Positions 16,291 through 23,169 of a stretch of DNA of 64,000 bases are shown in pieces. The DNA comes from Sporosarcina ureae DSM 2281 (lineage in GTDB: Bacteria > Bacillota > Bacilli > Bacillales_A > Planococcaceae). The stretch lies in contig NZ_AUDQ01000006.1 of NCBI RefSeq assembly GCF_000425545.1, forward strand, positions 1 to 64,000, given 5' to 3'. Positions within the stretch are counted from its first letter, which is position 1. Each line of letters starts with the position of its first letter. The translations under genes and the position numbers were made by a program. The notes beneath the pieces were generated by a model. The model was not told where the DNA came from and searched no databases. It saw only the letters and a program-made list of their open reading frames with translations.

Positions 16291-17979
16291 ATGAAGATTG
16301 TTGTAATTGGCGGAGTAGCAGGTGGAGCTTCGACAGCTGCACGTATTCGACGTATGGATGAGCAAGCGGAAATCATTATGTTTGAAAAAGGACCGCATGT
16401 ATCTTTTTCTAACTGTTCTTTACCGTTTTATCTCAGCGGTATTGTAGAAGATAGCGACAAGCTTGTATTAATGGATCCTGTTGCGTTTAAAAGTAAATAT
16501 AATATTGATGCGCGTGTTAGACAAGAAGTGATAGCCATTAATCGCAAAGAAAAAACGGTAAGCATTTCGCATGTGCTGACAGGTGAAACATATGAGGAGA
16601 GCTACGATCGACTGGTGTTATCTCCAGGAGCGAGTCCAATTGTTCCGAATTTAGAAGGTGTAGATTCGAAACACGTTTTCACGGTTCGCAACGTGGAAGG
16701 TATTGAGCGTCTGAACAATTATGTACAAACGAAAGATATCGAAAATATAGCGGTCATCGGTGGTGGTTTCATCGGTGTAGAAGTGGCGGAGAACTTAAAG
16801 CTTGCTGGACGGAATGTTTCGTTAATCGAATTTGCCAACCAGGTCATGATGCCTTTTGATTATGATATGGCTCAAATTTTGCATAAGGAACTAATGGATA
16901 AAGGGATCGAAGTGATTGTAAACGATGGATTGGCTAAAATTACTGATAGCAATGTTACGTTGAATTCTGGTAAAGAAGTTGATGCACAAGTGGTTGTCTT
17001 AGCAATAGGTGTTCGTCCCGAGACAAAGCTTGCGAAAGATGCGAACCTTGAAATCGGAGAGCTTGGTGGTATTAAAGTAGATGCCAATTACAGAACAAAT
17101 GACAAATCAATTTATGCAGTCGGAGATGCCATTGAGGTGTATCACCAATTACTTCATAAACCAACGAGACTGGCTTTAGCTGGTCCTGCTCAACGTCAAG
17201 CACGTGCCGCAGCGGATCACATGTATGGGATTCCTCATCAAAACAAAGGCGTCATCGGCTCATCGAGTATCCAGATTTTTGATTTGGTAGCAGCTTCCAC
17301 AGGCCTCAATGAAAAAATGGCGAAATTAGCAGGAATCCAGCATGATAGCGTATATATTATTGCAGCCGATAAAGTTTCATTGATGCCTACTAGTAATCCA
17401 CTCCACTTCAAATTAGTATTTGAAGTACCGACAGGGAAAGTATTAGGGGCGCAAGCAATTGGTAAAGGAAATGCGGATAAGCGCATTGATGTCATTGCGA
17501 CACTTATCTCGATGGGGGGGACGCTTGAAGATCTAAAAGAGCTTGAGCTAACCTATTCACCTATGTACAGTACGGCTAAAGACGTCGTCAATCTAGCCGC
17601 ACTTGTTGCTCTTAACATTCTATACGGCCGTTATGAGCAAGTCCATGTATCAGAAGTGCGGGAACTGGTAGAGCAAAACGCGGTGATTATCGACGTACGT
17701 GAAGAGAATGAATTCGCGAACGGTCACGTATTGAATGCGATTAATATTCCACTCAGTCAGCTACGTGACCGAATGGAAGAAGTGCCGAAAGATGTACCCG
17801 TCTATGTTCATTGCAGGTCTTCACAGCGTAGCTACAATGCGTTGATGGCCTTACAAAATAGTGGCTTTGATAACATCGTGAATATCTCGGGTTCTTTCCT
17901 TGGTATTTGTTTATATGAGTATTACAATGATGTGATCTCAGATAGAGAAAAAATTGTAACGGAGTATAACTTCAATTAA
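16291..17979 (+). CDS. CoA-disulfide/persulfide reductase with C-terminal rhodanese domain
   Basis: Flavoprotein of 562 residues. The FAD site is VVIGGVAGGASTAARIRR at the N-terminus, and the redox cysteine is Cys42 in SFSNCSLP. An NAD(P) site VIGGGFIGVEVAENL lies near residue 153, and GDAIEV is near 275. A rhodanese domain (about 455-555) carries Cys508 in VHCRSSQRS. This fusion is the CoADR-RHD type, which reduces CoA disulfides and persulfides with NAD(P)H. ATG 16291 follows AAGGGGAT. The persulfide-type operator in its promoter agrees with a role in reactive sulfur control. Everything expected for activity is present. Confidence 0.92.
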   Translation: MKIVVIGGVAGGASTAARIRRMDEQAEIIMFEKGPHVSFSNCSLPFYLSGIVEDSDKLVLMDPVAFKSKYNIDARVRQEVIAINRKEKTVSISHVLTGETYEESYDRLVLSPGASPIVPNLEGVDSKHVFTVRNVEGIERLNNYVQTKDIENIAVIGGGFIGVEVAENLKLAGRNVSLIEFANQVMMPFDYDMAQILHKELMDKGIEVIVNDGLAKITDSNVTLNSGKEVDAQVVVLAIGVRPETKLAKDANLEIGELGGIKVDANYRTNDKSIYAVGDAIEVYHQLLHKPTRLALAGPAQRQARAAADHMYGIPHQNKGVIGSSSIQIFDLVAASTGLNEKMAKLAGIQHDSVYIIAADKVSLMPTSNPLHFKLVFEVPTGKVLGAQAIGKGNADKRIDVIATLISMGGTLEDLKELELTYSPMYSTAKDVVNLAALVALNILYGRYEQVHVSEVRELVEQNAVIIDVREENEFANGHVLNAINIPLSQLRDRMEEVPKDVPVYVHCRSSQRSYNALMALQNSGFDNIVNISGSFLGICLYEYYNDVISDREKIVTEYNFN

Positions 17980-17991
17980 CTTTAATTTATT

Positions 17992-18026
17992 ACCTAAGCT
18001 CCCATTCGGAGAGCTTAGGTTTTTTG
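17992..18026 (+). terminator. Terminator after the CoA-disulfide reductase
   Basis: A perfect 10-base stem (ACCTAAGCTC with its complement) and a 9-base loop, followed by TTTTTTG. Confidence 0.9.
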
Positions 18027-18147
18027 TTTATTGAAATGAATAGTAGACCACTTTACTTTTTTAATATAATATTAATAGTTGATCAGGTTTACGTAGGTTG
18101 CATAAAGGGCACTAGCAGAGTAGAGGAAAGTTAGGAGACTATAGTAT

Positions 18148-18501
18148 ATGAGAAAAATTGCTTTATACGCATTTTGTGTGTTATTTTTAGCGGCAGGAAT
18201 TGGTCACTTCGCAATGGAATCATTTTTTACAGGCATGATGCCCGAGTGGATACCGTTTAGAAAAGCCGTTGTGTACATATCAGGTGTAATGGAAATTGCA
18301 TTGGCTATTGGATTGTTCATGAAGCGGACGCGCTATGATACAGGTTTTTTAATTGCGATATTTTTAGTTCTCGTATTCCCAGTTAATATATATATGGCCT
18401 TTACAGCTGAGAATTATGATGTATCGGCAATAGCATTGTGGCTAAGACTTCCACTGCAATTCGTATTAATTTGGTGGGTATTGAAAGTGCGAAAGGTCTA
18501 A
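18148..18501 (+). CDS. DoxX-like membrane protein
   Basis: A 117-residue protein with four membrane segments (about 4-24, 40-60, 68-88, 95-113). The order, the FAAGIGHF-like stretch near residue 14 and the R-P-L-Q loop near the end fit the DoxX family. ATG 18148 follows TAGGAG. The function of family members is unclear; some take part in thiol or oxidative stress protection in other bacteria. It is transcribed alone and ends at a shared terminator. Confidence 0.75.
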   Translation: MRKIALYAFCVLFLAAGIGHFAMESFFTGMMPEWIPFRKAVVYISGVMEIALAIGLFMKRTRYDTGFLIAIFLVLVFPVNIYMAFTAENYDVSAIALWLRLPLQFVLIWWVLKVRKV

Positions 18502-18506
18502 AAATG

Positions 18507-18545
18507 AAAGCACACACAAAACCAAAAAGGTTTTGTGTGTGCTTT
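18507..18545. terminator. Bidirectional terminator shared by convergent genes
   Basis: A 17-base stem (18507-18523 with 18529-18545) with an AAAAA loop. It starts AAAG and ends CTTT, so it can act on both strands. It separates the DoxX gene from the convergent repeat-protein gene. Confidence 0.88.
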
Positions 18546-19400
18546 TTATTGTACTTTTAAATAGGCATTTCGGATCGTCAAATATTGGCCGTTCGTTATG
18601 TTAATAGACGTTTCACCTTCCACTACATCACTTACGAGAAGATCCATCATGTCTTGTCGGCTATTTTTGCTAATCTCATAAAATCCTATGTCGCTTTGAT
18701 CATCTACCAACAATGTATACGAACCAGCGGGAATATCTGTACCCACTTTGTATTGGCCATCCTTATATATTCCGTTTGTCGGTTTAATACTAGGTGCGGA
18801 TGCTACGGGATACATTTCTCCACCTTTTAGCGTAAAGTATTCACCTTCGCGTAATGTTACGTAAGTATGGGAACGTCCATCCAGTGCCACGTTGAATACA
18901 ATACTGTCAGGATTTCCTGATTGATCCGTTGTATTTTCCAAGAGTGTAACACCATTGGAGAATACGAGGTATTCACCTGGTTCTACATCTGTTCCTACCT
19001 CATACCTACCGTCTTTTATGGAATTCGTAGTTGCCGGTTTAGCTTGTTTCTTTTGTTCTGTTGGTTTTGATGCCGGCGTTGACGGCTGTGTCGGAGCTGT
19101 ATTTTGAACCGTGTTAGATGATCCTGTAACTGGTTTTGTTGACTGTTCTTTTGTTGGTTCTTCAGGTTCTTTGCCATCTTTTTTAATTTCATTCATATTA
19201 GGCTGTTCCTTAGTGGGAACTTCTGTAAGTTTAGGTTCGTCGGATTGTTCTGTTGCTTTGCCTTGTGTCGGGGTTTCGGTTAATACTGGCTCTTCTGTTG
19301 TAGTTTCTGGTGTTTCTTTGTTGCTTATAATGGCAATAATTAGCGCTACCAGCAATACGACTGCACCAGCTACAGCCCATGATAATTGTTTTTTGTTCAT
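18546..19400 (-). CDS. Membrane-anchored protein with Pro/Thr/Glu linker and two C-terminal repeats
   Basis: This 284-residue protein has a single membrane anchor at residues 8-26. A long disordered linker of Pro, Thr, Glu and Lys (about 28-125) follows, then two related modules of about 70 residues. The modules begin DGRYEVGTDVEPGEYLVF (about 135) and DGQYKVGTDIPAGSYTLL (about 214); each ends in a Y-x-T-[LI]-[KR] strand. The topology suggests an outward-facing domain held off the membrane. Similar GTD-[IV]-x-[AP]-G-E-Y repeats occur in Firmicute surface lipoproteins, but I know no assigned function. ATG 19400 follows GTGAGG. Confidence 0.82.
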   Translation of the reverse strand: MNKKQLSWAVAGAVVLLVALIIAIISNKETPETTTEEPVLTETPTQGKATEQSDEPKLTEVPTKEQPNMNEIKKDGKEPEEPTKEQSTKPVTGSSNTVQNTAPTQPSTPASKPTEQKKQAKPATTNSIKDGRYEVGTDVEPGEYLVFSNGVTLLENTTDQSGNPDSIVFNVALDGRSHTYVTLREGEYFTLKGGEMYPVASAPSIKPTNGIYKDGQYKVGTDIPAGSYTLLVDDQSDIGFYEISKNSRQDMMDLLVSDVVEGETSINITNGQYLTIRNAYLKVQ

Positions 19401-19904
19401 ATAGTCTGTAACCTCACTTTTTACATTGTATCTATATGATACATGATAGTCCTTTACAAAATCTACCTATTAGGCATTTTGAGAACCATAGAAGTGAGAT
19501 GCTGATCAGCTTACCTATAAATTGATAAATAATATAGTCTTAAGAAGAAAGAGCTCGTCAAGAATGTTTACTTACTATTTTACAGTAGATTAATTGGTAC
19601 CATGAAAACTAGAACAAGTACCTAACAGCATAGAACAGTGTACCTCTTTGGTGTTCTTAGAGTGGATGAAAGAGAATCTTCCATATAAGTAGGTGGGAGA
19701 TCAATTTACTATGCTATTCTTTACTATATAGTTTATAAATTGAAAGGTGCAAATATAATAATATTATGTAAAGTGGACTGGTAGATACAAAGTAAATTAC
19801 TCGTAGTGAATAACCATTGGTCAATGAAGAAGAATTCTAAGAAACTAAACGGATCGTACAACAGTGTTTTCAAAGAAAAAGGAGAAGCACAAAAAGGGTT
19901 TGGT
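19401..19904. other. Intergenic region without a clear gene
   Basis: About 500 AT-rich bases hold the presumed promoter of the minus-strand repeat protein and nothing else I can support. A 78-codon frame beginning GTG 19806 has no ribosome binding site and its 3' part is better explained as a relic (see next entry). Confidence 0.5.
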
Positions 19905-20042
19905 GTGGAAAGACATTTATATGGTATACATAAAATATTTCCGATGTATGGAGATAAGCATGAGAGGGAAAAAGCACCTGCACTATTTACTGATCCAAGC
20001 TATTTTAAGATGCGTTGGAAGAACTACGAGATGTTGCATTAA
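19905..20042 (+). pseudogene. Degenerate partial copy of the downstream DUF3885 gene start
   Basis: Translated in two frames, this stretch resembles the beginning of the next gene. YIKYFRCMEI in one frame matches LDKYFHGIEL, and after a shift APALFTDPSYFKMRW matches APALFYETNKAIRF. At the DNA level, 15 consecutive bases (GCACCTGCACTATTT) are shared. It looks like the remnant of a tandem duplication, with a frame change and divergence. The match is short, so chance similarity cannot be excluded. Confidence 0.4.
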
Positions 20043-20078
20043 CTATCATCTAAGTAATCATAATGGAGAGTGAAATGA

Positions 20079-20723
20079 ATGAGAACTTTAGAATTGTATT
20101 TAGATAAGTATTTCCATGGGATTGAACTGGCACCTGCACTATTTTACGAAACAAATAAAGCTATACGCTTTGAAATTTCAGAATCCATTGCATTTGATGA
20201 ACCAGATTTCTTAAAACAAGCATTCTATCGGTCCATTACGTTATTCGAAGCGGTGTTTGGGGATAATGATGAAATCATGATGGTTACTGATGTCCATACA
20301 AATAATCATTTTCTACGTGAAAGACCTTTGAATGTGTATTCCAAGTTTATTAAACGAAAAGAATTATTATATACATTGCGGTTTTCTACGATTCCTAACC
20401 CCCATGGTCATGAGGAGGAAGAAATTCTAACGCATCGATTTATGCTTACTTGTAAGAAACAGGATATTCGGTATAAGCAGTTGCTGAAAGCGATTTGTTA
20501 CGAAGACTTTGCTGATCCAACAACGATTTTAAAACAGAATCCTGAAAGTGGTTATGATATATTCTTCATCAACCTATCCAAAAATATCATTTATCATCTA
20601 TACGATGATCGGGGATGTGATATCATAGCGGCTGACAGAGAATCTATTCGATTTCTATATGAACAATACCCAGAGTGGATCCTTGATTATGATAAGCAGG
20701 AAGTGGATAATGACTTTGCGTAG
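20079..20723 (+). CDS. DUF3885 protein
   Basis: A 214-residue soluble protein. The family hallmark is near the C-terminus, YHLYDDRGCDIIA (about 181-193), followed by a helix ending in LYEQYPEWILDYDK. An N-terminal segment with LFYETNKAIRFEI also fits. ATG 20079 follows TGGAGAG. Family members often occur as paralogue clusters and have no known activity; a relic copy appears to lie directly upstream. Confidence 0.82.
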   Translation: MRTLELYLDKYFHGIELAPALFYETNKAIRFEISESIAFDEPDFLKQAFYRSITLFEAVFGDNDEIMMVTDVHTNNHFLRERPLNVYSKFIKRKELLYTLRFSTIPNPHGHEEEEILTHRFMLTCKKQDIRYKQLLKAICYEDFADPTTILKQNPESGYDIFFINLSKNIIYHLYDDRGCDIIAADRESIRFLYEQYPEWILDYDKQEVDNDFA

Positions 20724-20944
20724 AAAGGTATAGGTTTTATGTATGAAATGTATTCAGTCAAAGGTCTATTCCGGTCAGTTGTAACACCGATTGATTGTAC
20801 CAAGGTGTTTGGTCGGCATCTATCTTTGAAAAATAAGTAATTACTATTAAAGTCCGTTTTTATTTATGAGAAAAGAAATCAGCAATCGGATGGAATTAAT
20901 GGTATACTAGCCAAGTATAATTTACAAGCGAGTAGGTGAAAGAC

Positions 20945-21343
20945 ATGATAGAAGTAAAACTTTCTCCAATTGGCGAAGGGGAATTCAATAGGGGCGTATT
21001 TGCAAAATGCGATATTAAAAAAGGGCAGCTGTTACACGAGGCGCCTGTTATCTCCTATCCAAATGAACAACATCAACATATTGAAAAAACTGTTCTAGCT
21101 GACTACGCTTTCGAGTATGGAGAAAATCATACCGCTGTCCTACTTGGTTACGGAATGTTATTCAATCATTCTTATGAACCAAATGCGACCTATGATATTA
21201 ATTTCGATCACCATACATTTGATTTCTTTGCCTATACAGATATCAAGGCTGGAGAAGAAATTTTGATTAACTATAATGGCGACGTGGATGATGATGAGCA
21301 ATTATGGTTTAATGAAGATTATGATGGTACGGCTAACGATTAA
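20945..21343 (+). CDS. SET-domain protein (putative protein-lysine methyltransferase)
   Basis: A 132-residue minimal SET domain. It has a GRGVFA-like start (NRGVFAKCDIKKGQLL), the pseudoknot core LLGYGMLFNHSYEPNATY and the closing strand IKAGEEILINYNGD. These are the S-adenosylmethionine and substrate-channel elements of SET enzymes. ATG 20945 is six bases after AGGTG; GTG 20936 lies within that site. Bacterial single-domain SET proteins of this size are found in many Bacilli; targets are unknown. It lies directly upstream of tRNA-Arg. Confidence 0.85.
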   Translation: MIEVKLSPIGEGEFNRGVFAKCDIKKGQLLHEAPVISYPNEQHQHIEKTVLADYAFEYGENHTAVLLGYGMLFNHSYEPNATYDINFDHHTFDFFAYTDIKAGEEILINYNGDVDDDEQLWFNEDYDGTAND

Positions 21344-21404
21344 TCATAAGCATGAGAACACTTTGAATCAGCAGATGAATCGAAGTGTTACTCATTTCTA
21401 TCAT

Positions 21405-21478
21405 GTCCTAGTAGCTCAGCTGGATAGAGCAACGCCCTCCTAAGGCGTAGGTCGGGGGTTCGAATCCCTTCTAGGACG
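21405..21478 (+). tRNA. tRNA-Arg (anticodon CCT)
   Basis: Full cloverleaf: acceptor GTCCTAG with CTAGGAC and discriminator G, D arm GCTC...GAGC, anticodon stem ACGCC/GGCGT with loop CTCCTAA (anticodon CCT), and TTCGAAT in the T loop. CCA is not encoded. It reads the rare AGG codon. Confidence 0.97.
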
Positions 21479-21481
21479 TTA

Positions 21482-21506
21482 TTTGGTTTCTTTTACTGAA
21501 ACCAAA
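21482..21506 (+). terminator. Hairpin after tRNA-Arg
   Basis: TTTGGTTTC pairs with GAAACCAAA around a 7-base loop just after the tRNA. No T run follows, so it may be a 3' processing hairpin rather than a full terminator. Confidence 0.5.
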
Positions 21507-21793
21507 CACTTTGATAGTAATCAAATCCATGAAATTGATTACTAGAATGGACCTTTAAATTGACTTAGCAAATACTAGGTCTATAAAAAATAACTTGCCA
21601 GTGTTAGAGTAATAAACATAAACACATATCTCAGCAGAGCCACCAAACCCTCTAAGATATTGCCATAGTTAACCTCGTCTAGTAAAAACAGTTTATAAAA
21701 GTGGAGATTTGATAAAACGTTACACTTTATAATCACCTTAAGTATTAACAGTATATATAACCTATTGTCACGCTTTACGACTTCAAATCCCCA
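21507..21793. other. Intergenic stretch between tRNA-Arg and the His/Cys gene
   Basis: No gene, tRNA or clear repeat seen. It lies between the two copies of the tRNA sequence and may be leftover element DNA. Confidence 0.5.
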
Positions 21794-21827
21794 AAAGGCA
21801 ATTACTCAATTTAAAGTAATTGCCTTT
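21794..21827. terminator. Bidirectional terminator of the His/Cys repeat gene
   Basis: A 13-base perfect stem (AAAGGCAATTACT with its complement) and an 8-base loop; a TTTT run follows on the minus strand, 3' of the small gene. Confidence 0.8.
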
Positions 21828-21890
21828 CCATTTCTTATGCTTTGTCTGCGCAGACACATTTATTATTTTACCTTCTTACTCTCATTGCAT

Positions 21891-22103
21891 TTACCAGAAA
21901 AAGTTAAAGCGTCTGCGATTACATCTTCTGCATTGACACCTGAACTCATTTTTACACTTAAAATCACGGTTACAGTGGTGTTTATTATCGTGGTGTTTAA
22001 AGTCACGGTCACAGTGGTGCCTATTATCGTGATTTGATCTTACTTCTCGACATTCACAATCAAACTTTACCCGATTTCCCCGTCTATTATTTTTAAAACA
22101 CAT
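21891..22103 (-). CDS. Small His/Cys-rich protein with 13-residue tandem repeat
   Basis: A 70-residue, highly basic protein. ATG 22103 sits seven bases after a perfect GGAGGTG, which makes it a likely gene despite its length and odd composition. Two tandem 13-residue units, NHDNRHHCDRDFK and HHDNKHHCNRDFK, are followed by a Cys/Arg-rich tail (CQCRRCNRRR). The repeats are also clear in DNA as 39-base units. It contains eight cysteines and eight histidines. Metal binding or a spore-coat/crust role is plausible, since small His/Cys repeat proteins occur in Bacilli coats, but neither is shown. It lies between tRNA-Arg and a decayed copy of the same tRNA. Confidence 0.72.
   Translation of the reverse strand: MCFKNNRRGNRVKFDCECREVRSNHDNRHHCDRDFKHHDNKHHCNRDFKCKNEFRCQCRRCNRRRFNFFW
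21919..21997. repeat. Two 39-base tandem units inside the His/Cys gene
   Basis: Two imperfect copies of a unit whose core is CACGGT-T/C-ACAGTGGTG followed by TATTATCGTG. They encode the two 13-residue protein repeats on the minus strand. Limits are approximate. Confidence 0.7.
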
Positions 22104-22254
22104 ATCTTTTCACCTCCATTACGCTTTTTATGCCGGCCGACCTTATACTCATTATATGAAAAGGTAATGTAGATAATTGGACAAATACTCTAGTTCGAAT
22201 AAAAAGAGTAAGCTTGAATGTTACTAAACAAGTATTCCTGTAGGCGCTGTATTC

Positions 22255-22339
22255 ACGACGCTTCAAGTACAGCAGCACAGCTTGAAAGAGCAACGCCCTC
22301 CTAAGGCGTAGGTCGGGGGCTCGAATTCCTCCTGGGACG
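22255..22339 (+). pseudogene. Decayed tRNA-Arg(CCT) copy
   Basis: From 22287 to 22339, 49 of 53 bases equal the 3' part of the intact tRNA-Arg, including an unbroken 33-base block through the anticodon arm and variable loop. The 5' part is degraded, so the acceptor stem cannot form against CTGGGAC. A preserved 3' half next to a decayed 5' half is the pattern of an attachment site left by a tRNA-targeting integrative element, but a simple tandem duplication that decayed is also possible. Confidence 0.8.
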
Positions 22340-22368
22340 CAATCAAGACAGTTAAGAAATTTAAATAG

Positions 22369-22408
22369 CGCTATAAACGTTGTAATAACAGCGTTTATAG
22401 CGTTTTTG
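22369..22408 (+). terminator. Terminator after the tRNA pseudogene
   Basis: A perfect 11-base stem (CGCTATAAACG with its complement), a 12-base interval that can pair further (TTG with CA), and a TTTTT run. Confidence 0.8.
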
Positions 22409-22469
22409 TTTTTGGAGAAGACGTTAGAAAACGATAGGAAGTAAAGCCATTAAACACATTTACTCGATC

Positions 22470-22700
22470 ATATTCTCGCAAGTAGCGATGGTAATCTTCT
22501 CATCGCGTACGCGTAATTTATTAATGATGTGTGCACAATACTTCAATATGTTGTCAATATCCTTGTGTTCTAACCTTTGTGTAGTGCAAGATACTTGCGC
22601 GTGTATGGCGTAGTCCATAAACCGAAGTCCATTCGGTAAGCGTTATTTGAAGCTCATTACCAGTCTGTTTCCTTTTTACAAGATTCCCCTATCTTAAAGG
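22470..22700 (-). pseudogene. Relic of a tyrosine recombinase (integrase) C-terminus
   Basis: On the minus strand, one frame reads ITLTEWTSVYGLRHTRASIL, ending in the YGLRHTRAS box at 22593-22619. That box is the HxLRHT(x)AS motif of phage-type integrases with His changed to Tyr. A frame change soon after gives EHKDIDNILKYCAHI and a stop at about 22463-22465, the relative place of the dI-x-V-x-LGH segment. No intact frame or start remains. It lies just outside the tRNA pseudogene and supports a decayed integrative element. Confidence 0.5.
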
Positions 22701-23041
22701 TAGTATCCATTCCGCCATTGATCTACCTTAAAGTCTCTCTCGATAAAGTTCTTCTATAAGCATATTTTTTCTGGAGTATCTAATTCACATACCAGGAACA
22801 CTTCAAAAGAAATATAGTGTACTTCTTCGTACCTATGTTAGTAAAATATTTAATTACTAAAGTTTGAATATTTTTAATATTGTTGACTTATGAAAGTAGA
22901 TGTTTATAATGAAAAACACGGTCTCCGTTTAAAAAGTGTTATATATTGAAGGGTTAAACCTTTTTAGGAAAAAACGGGATTCGATGGAAGACAGGAAGGG
23001 GTGTAGGAGATCTTGCGATATAAATCTTTTTTTCTAGAAAA
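22701..23041. other. Gene-free stretch ahead of the penicillin acylase
   Basis: No supported gene. The left part may be further integrase debris; the right part is AT-rich and leads into the acylase control region. Confidence 0.5.
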
Positions 23042-23055
23042 TGAAAACGCTATCA
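23042..23055 (+). promoter_or_regulatory. Perfect CcpA cre box upstream of penicillin acylase
   Basis: TGAAAACGCTATCA matches TGWAANCGNTNWCA at all 14 positions. It lies 115 bases before the acylase start. Glucose repression of penicillin acylase through CcpA is known in Bacillus megaterium, which makes this site credible here. Confidence 0.75.
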
Positions 23056-23169
23056 TTTAGTAAGATTCTTATTGAAGTATTATTAATTGAATGTAGTTCT
23101 CTACACAAGTAGGAACAAACGCAGTTTGAATTGATCTTTAGAATACTAGTTGATAGGGTGGTTATTTTA

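Noticed and set aside
19806-20042. 78-codon frame as a gene
   Set aside because: No ribosome binding site, unusual composition, and its end matches a relic of the next gene in a different frame.
20741-20842. 33-codon frame (MYEMYSVKGLFRSVV...) after the DUF3885 gene
   Set aside because: Too short, no convincing family or context; left unannotated.
21765-22037. Plus-strand frame of 90 codons over the repeat region
   Set aside because: Antisense to the His/Cys gene, which has the better ribosome binding site and repeat structure.
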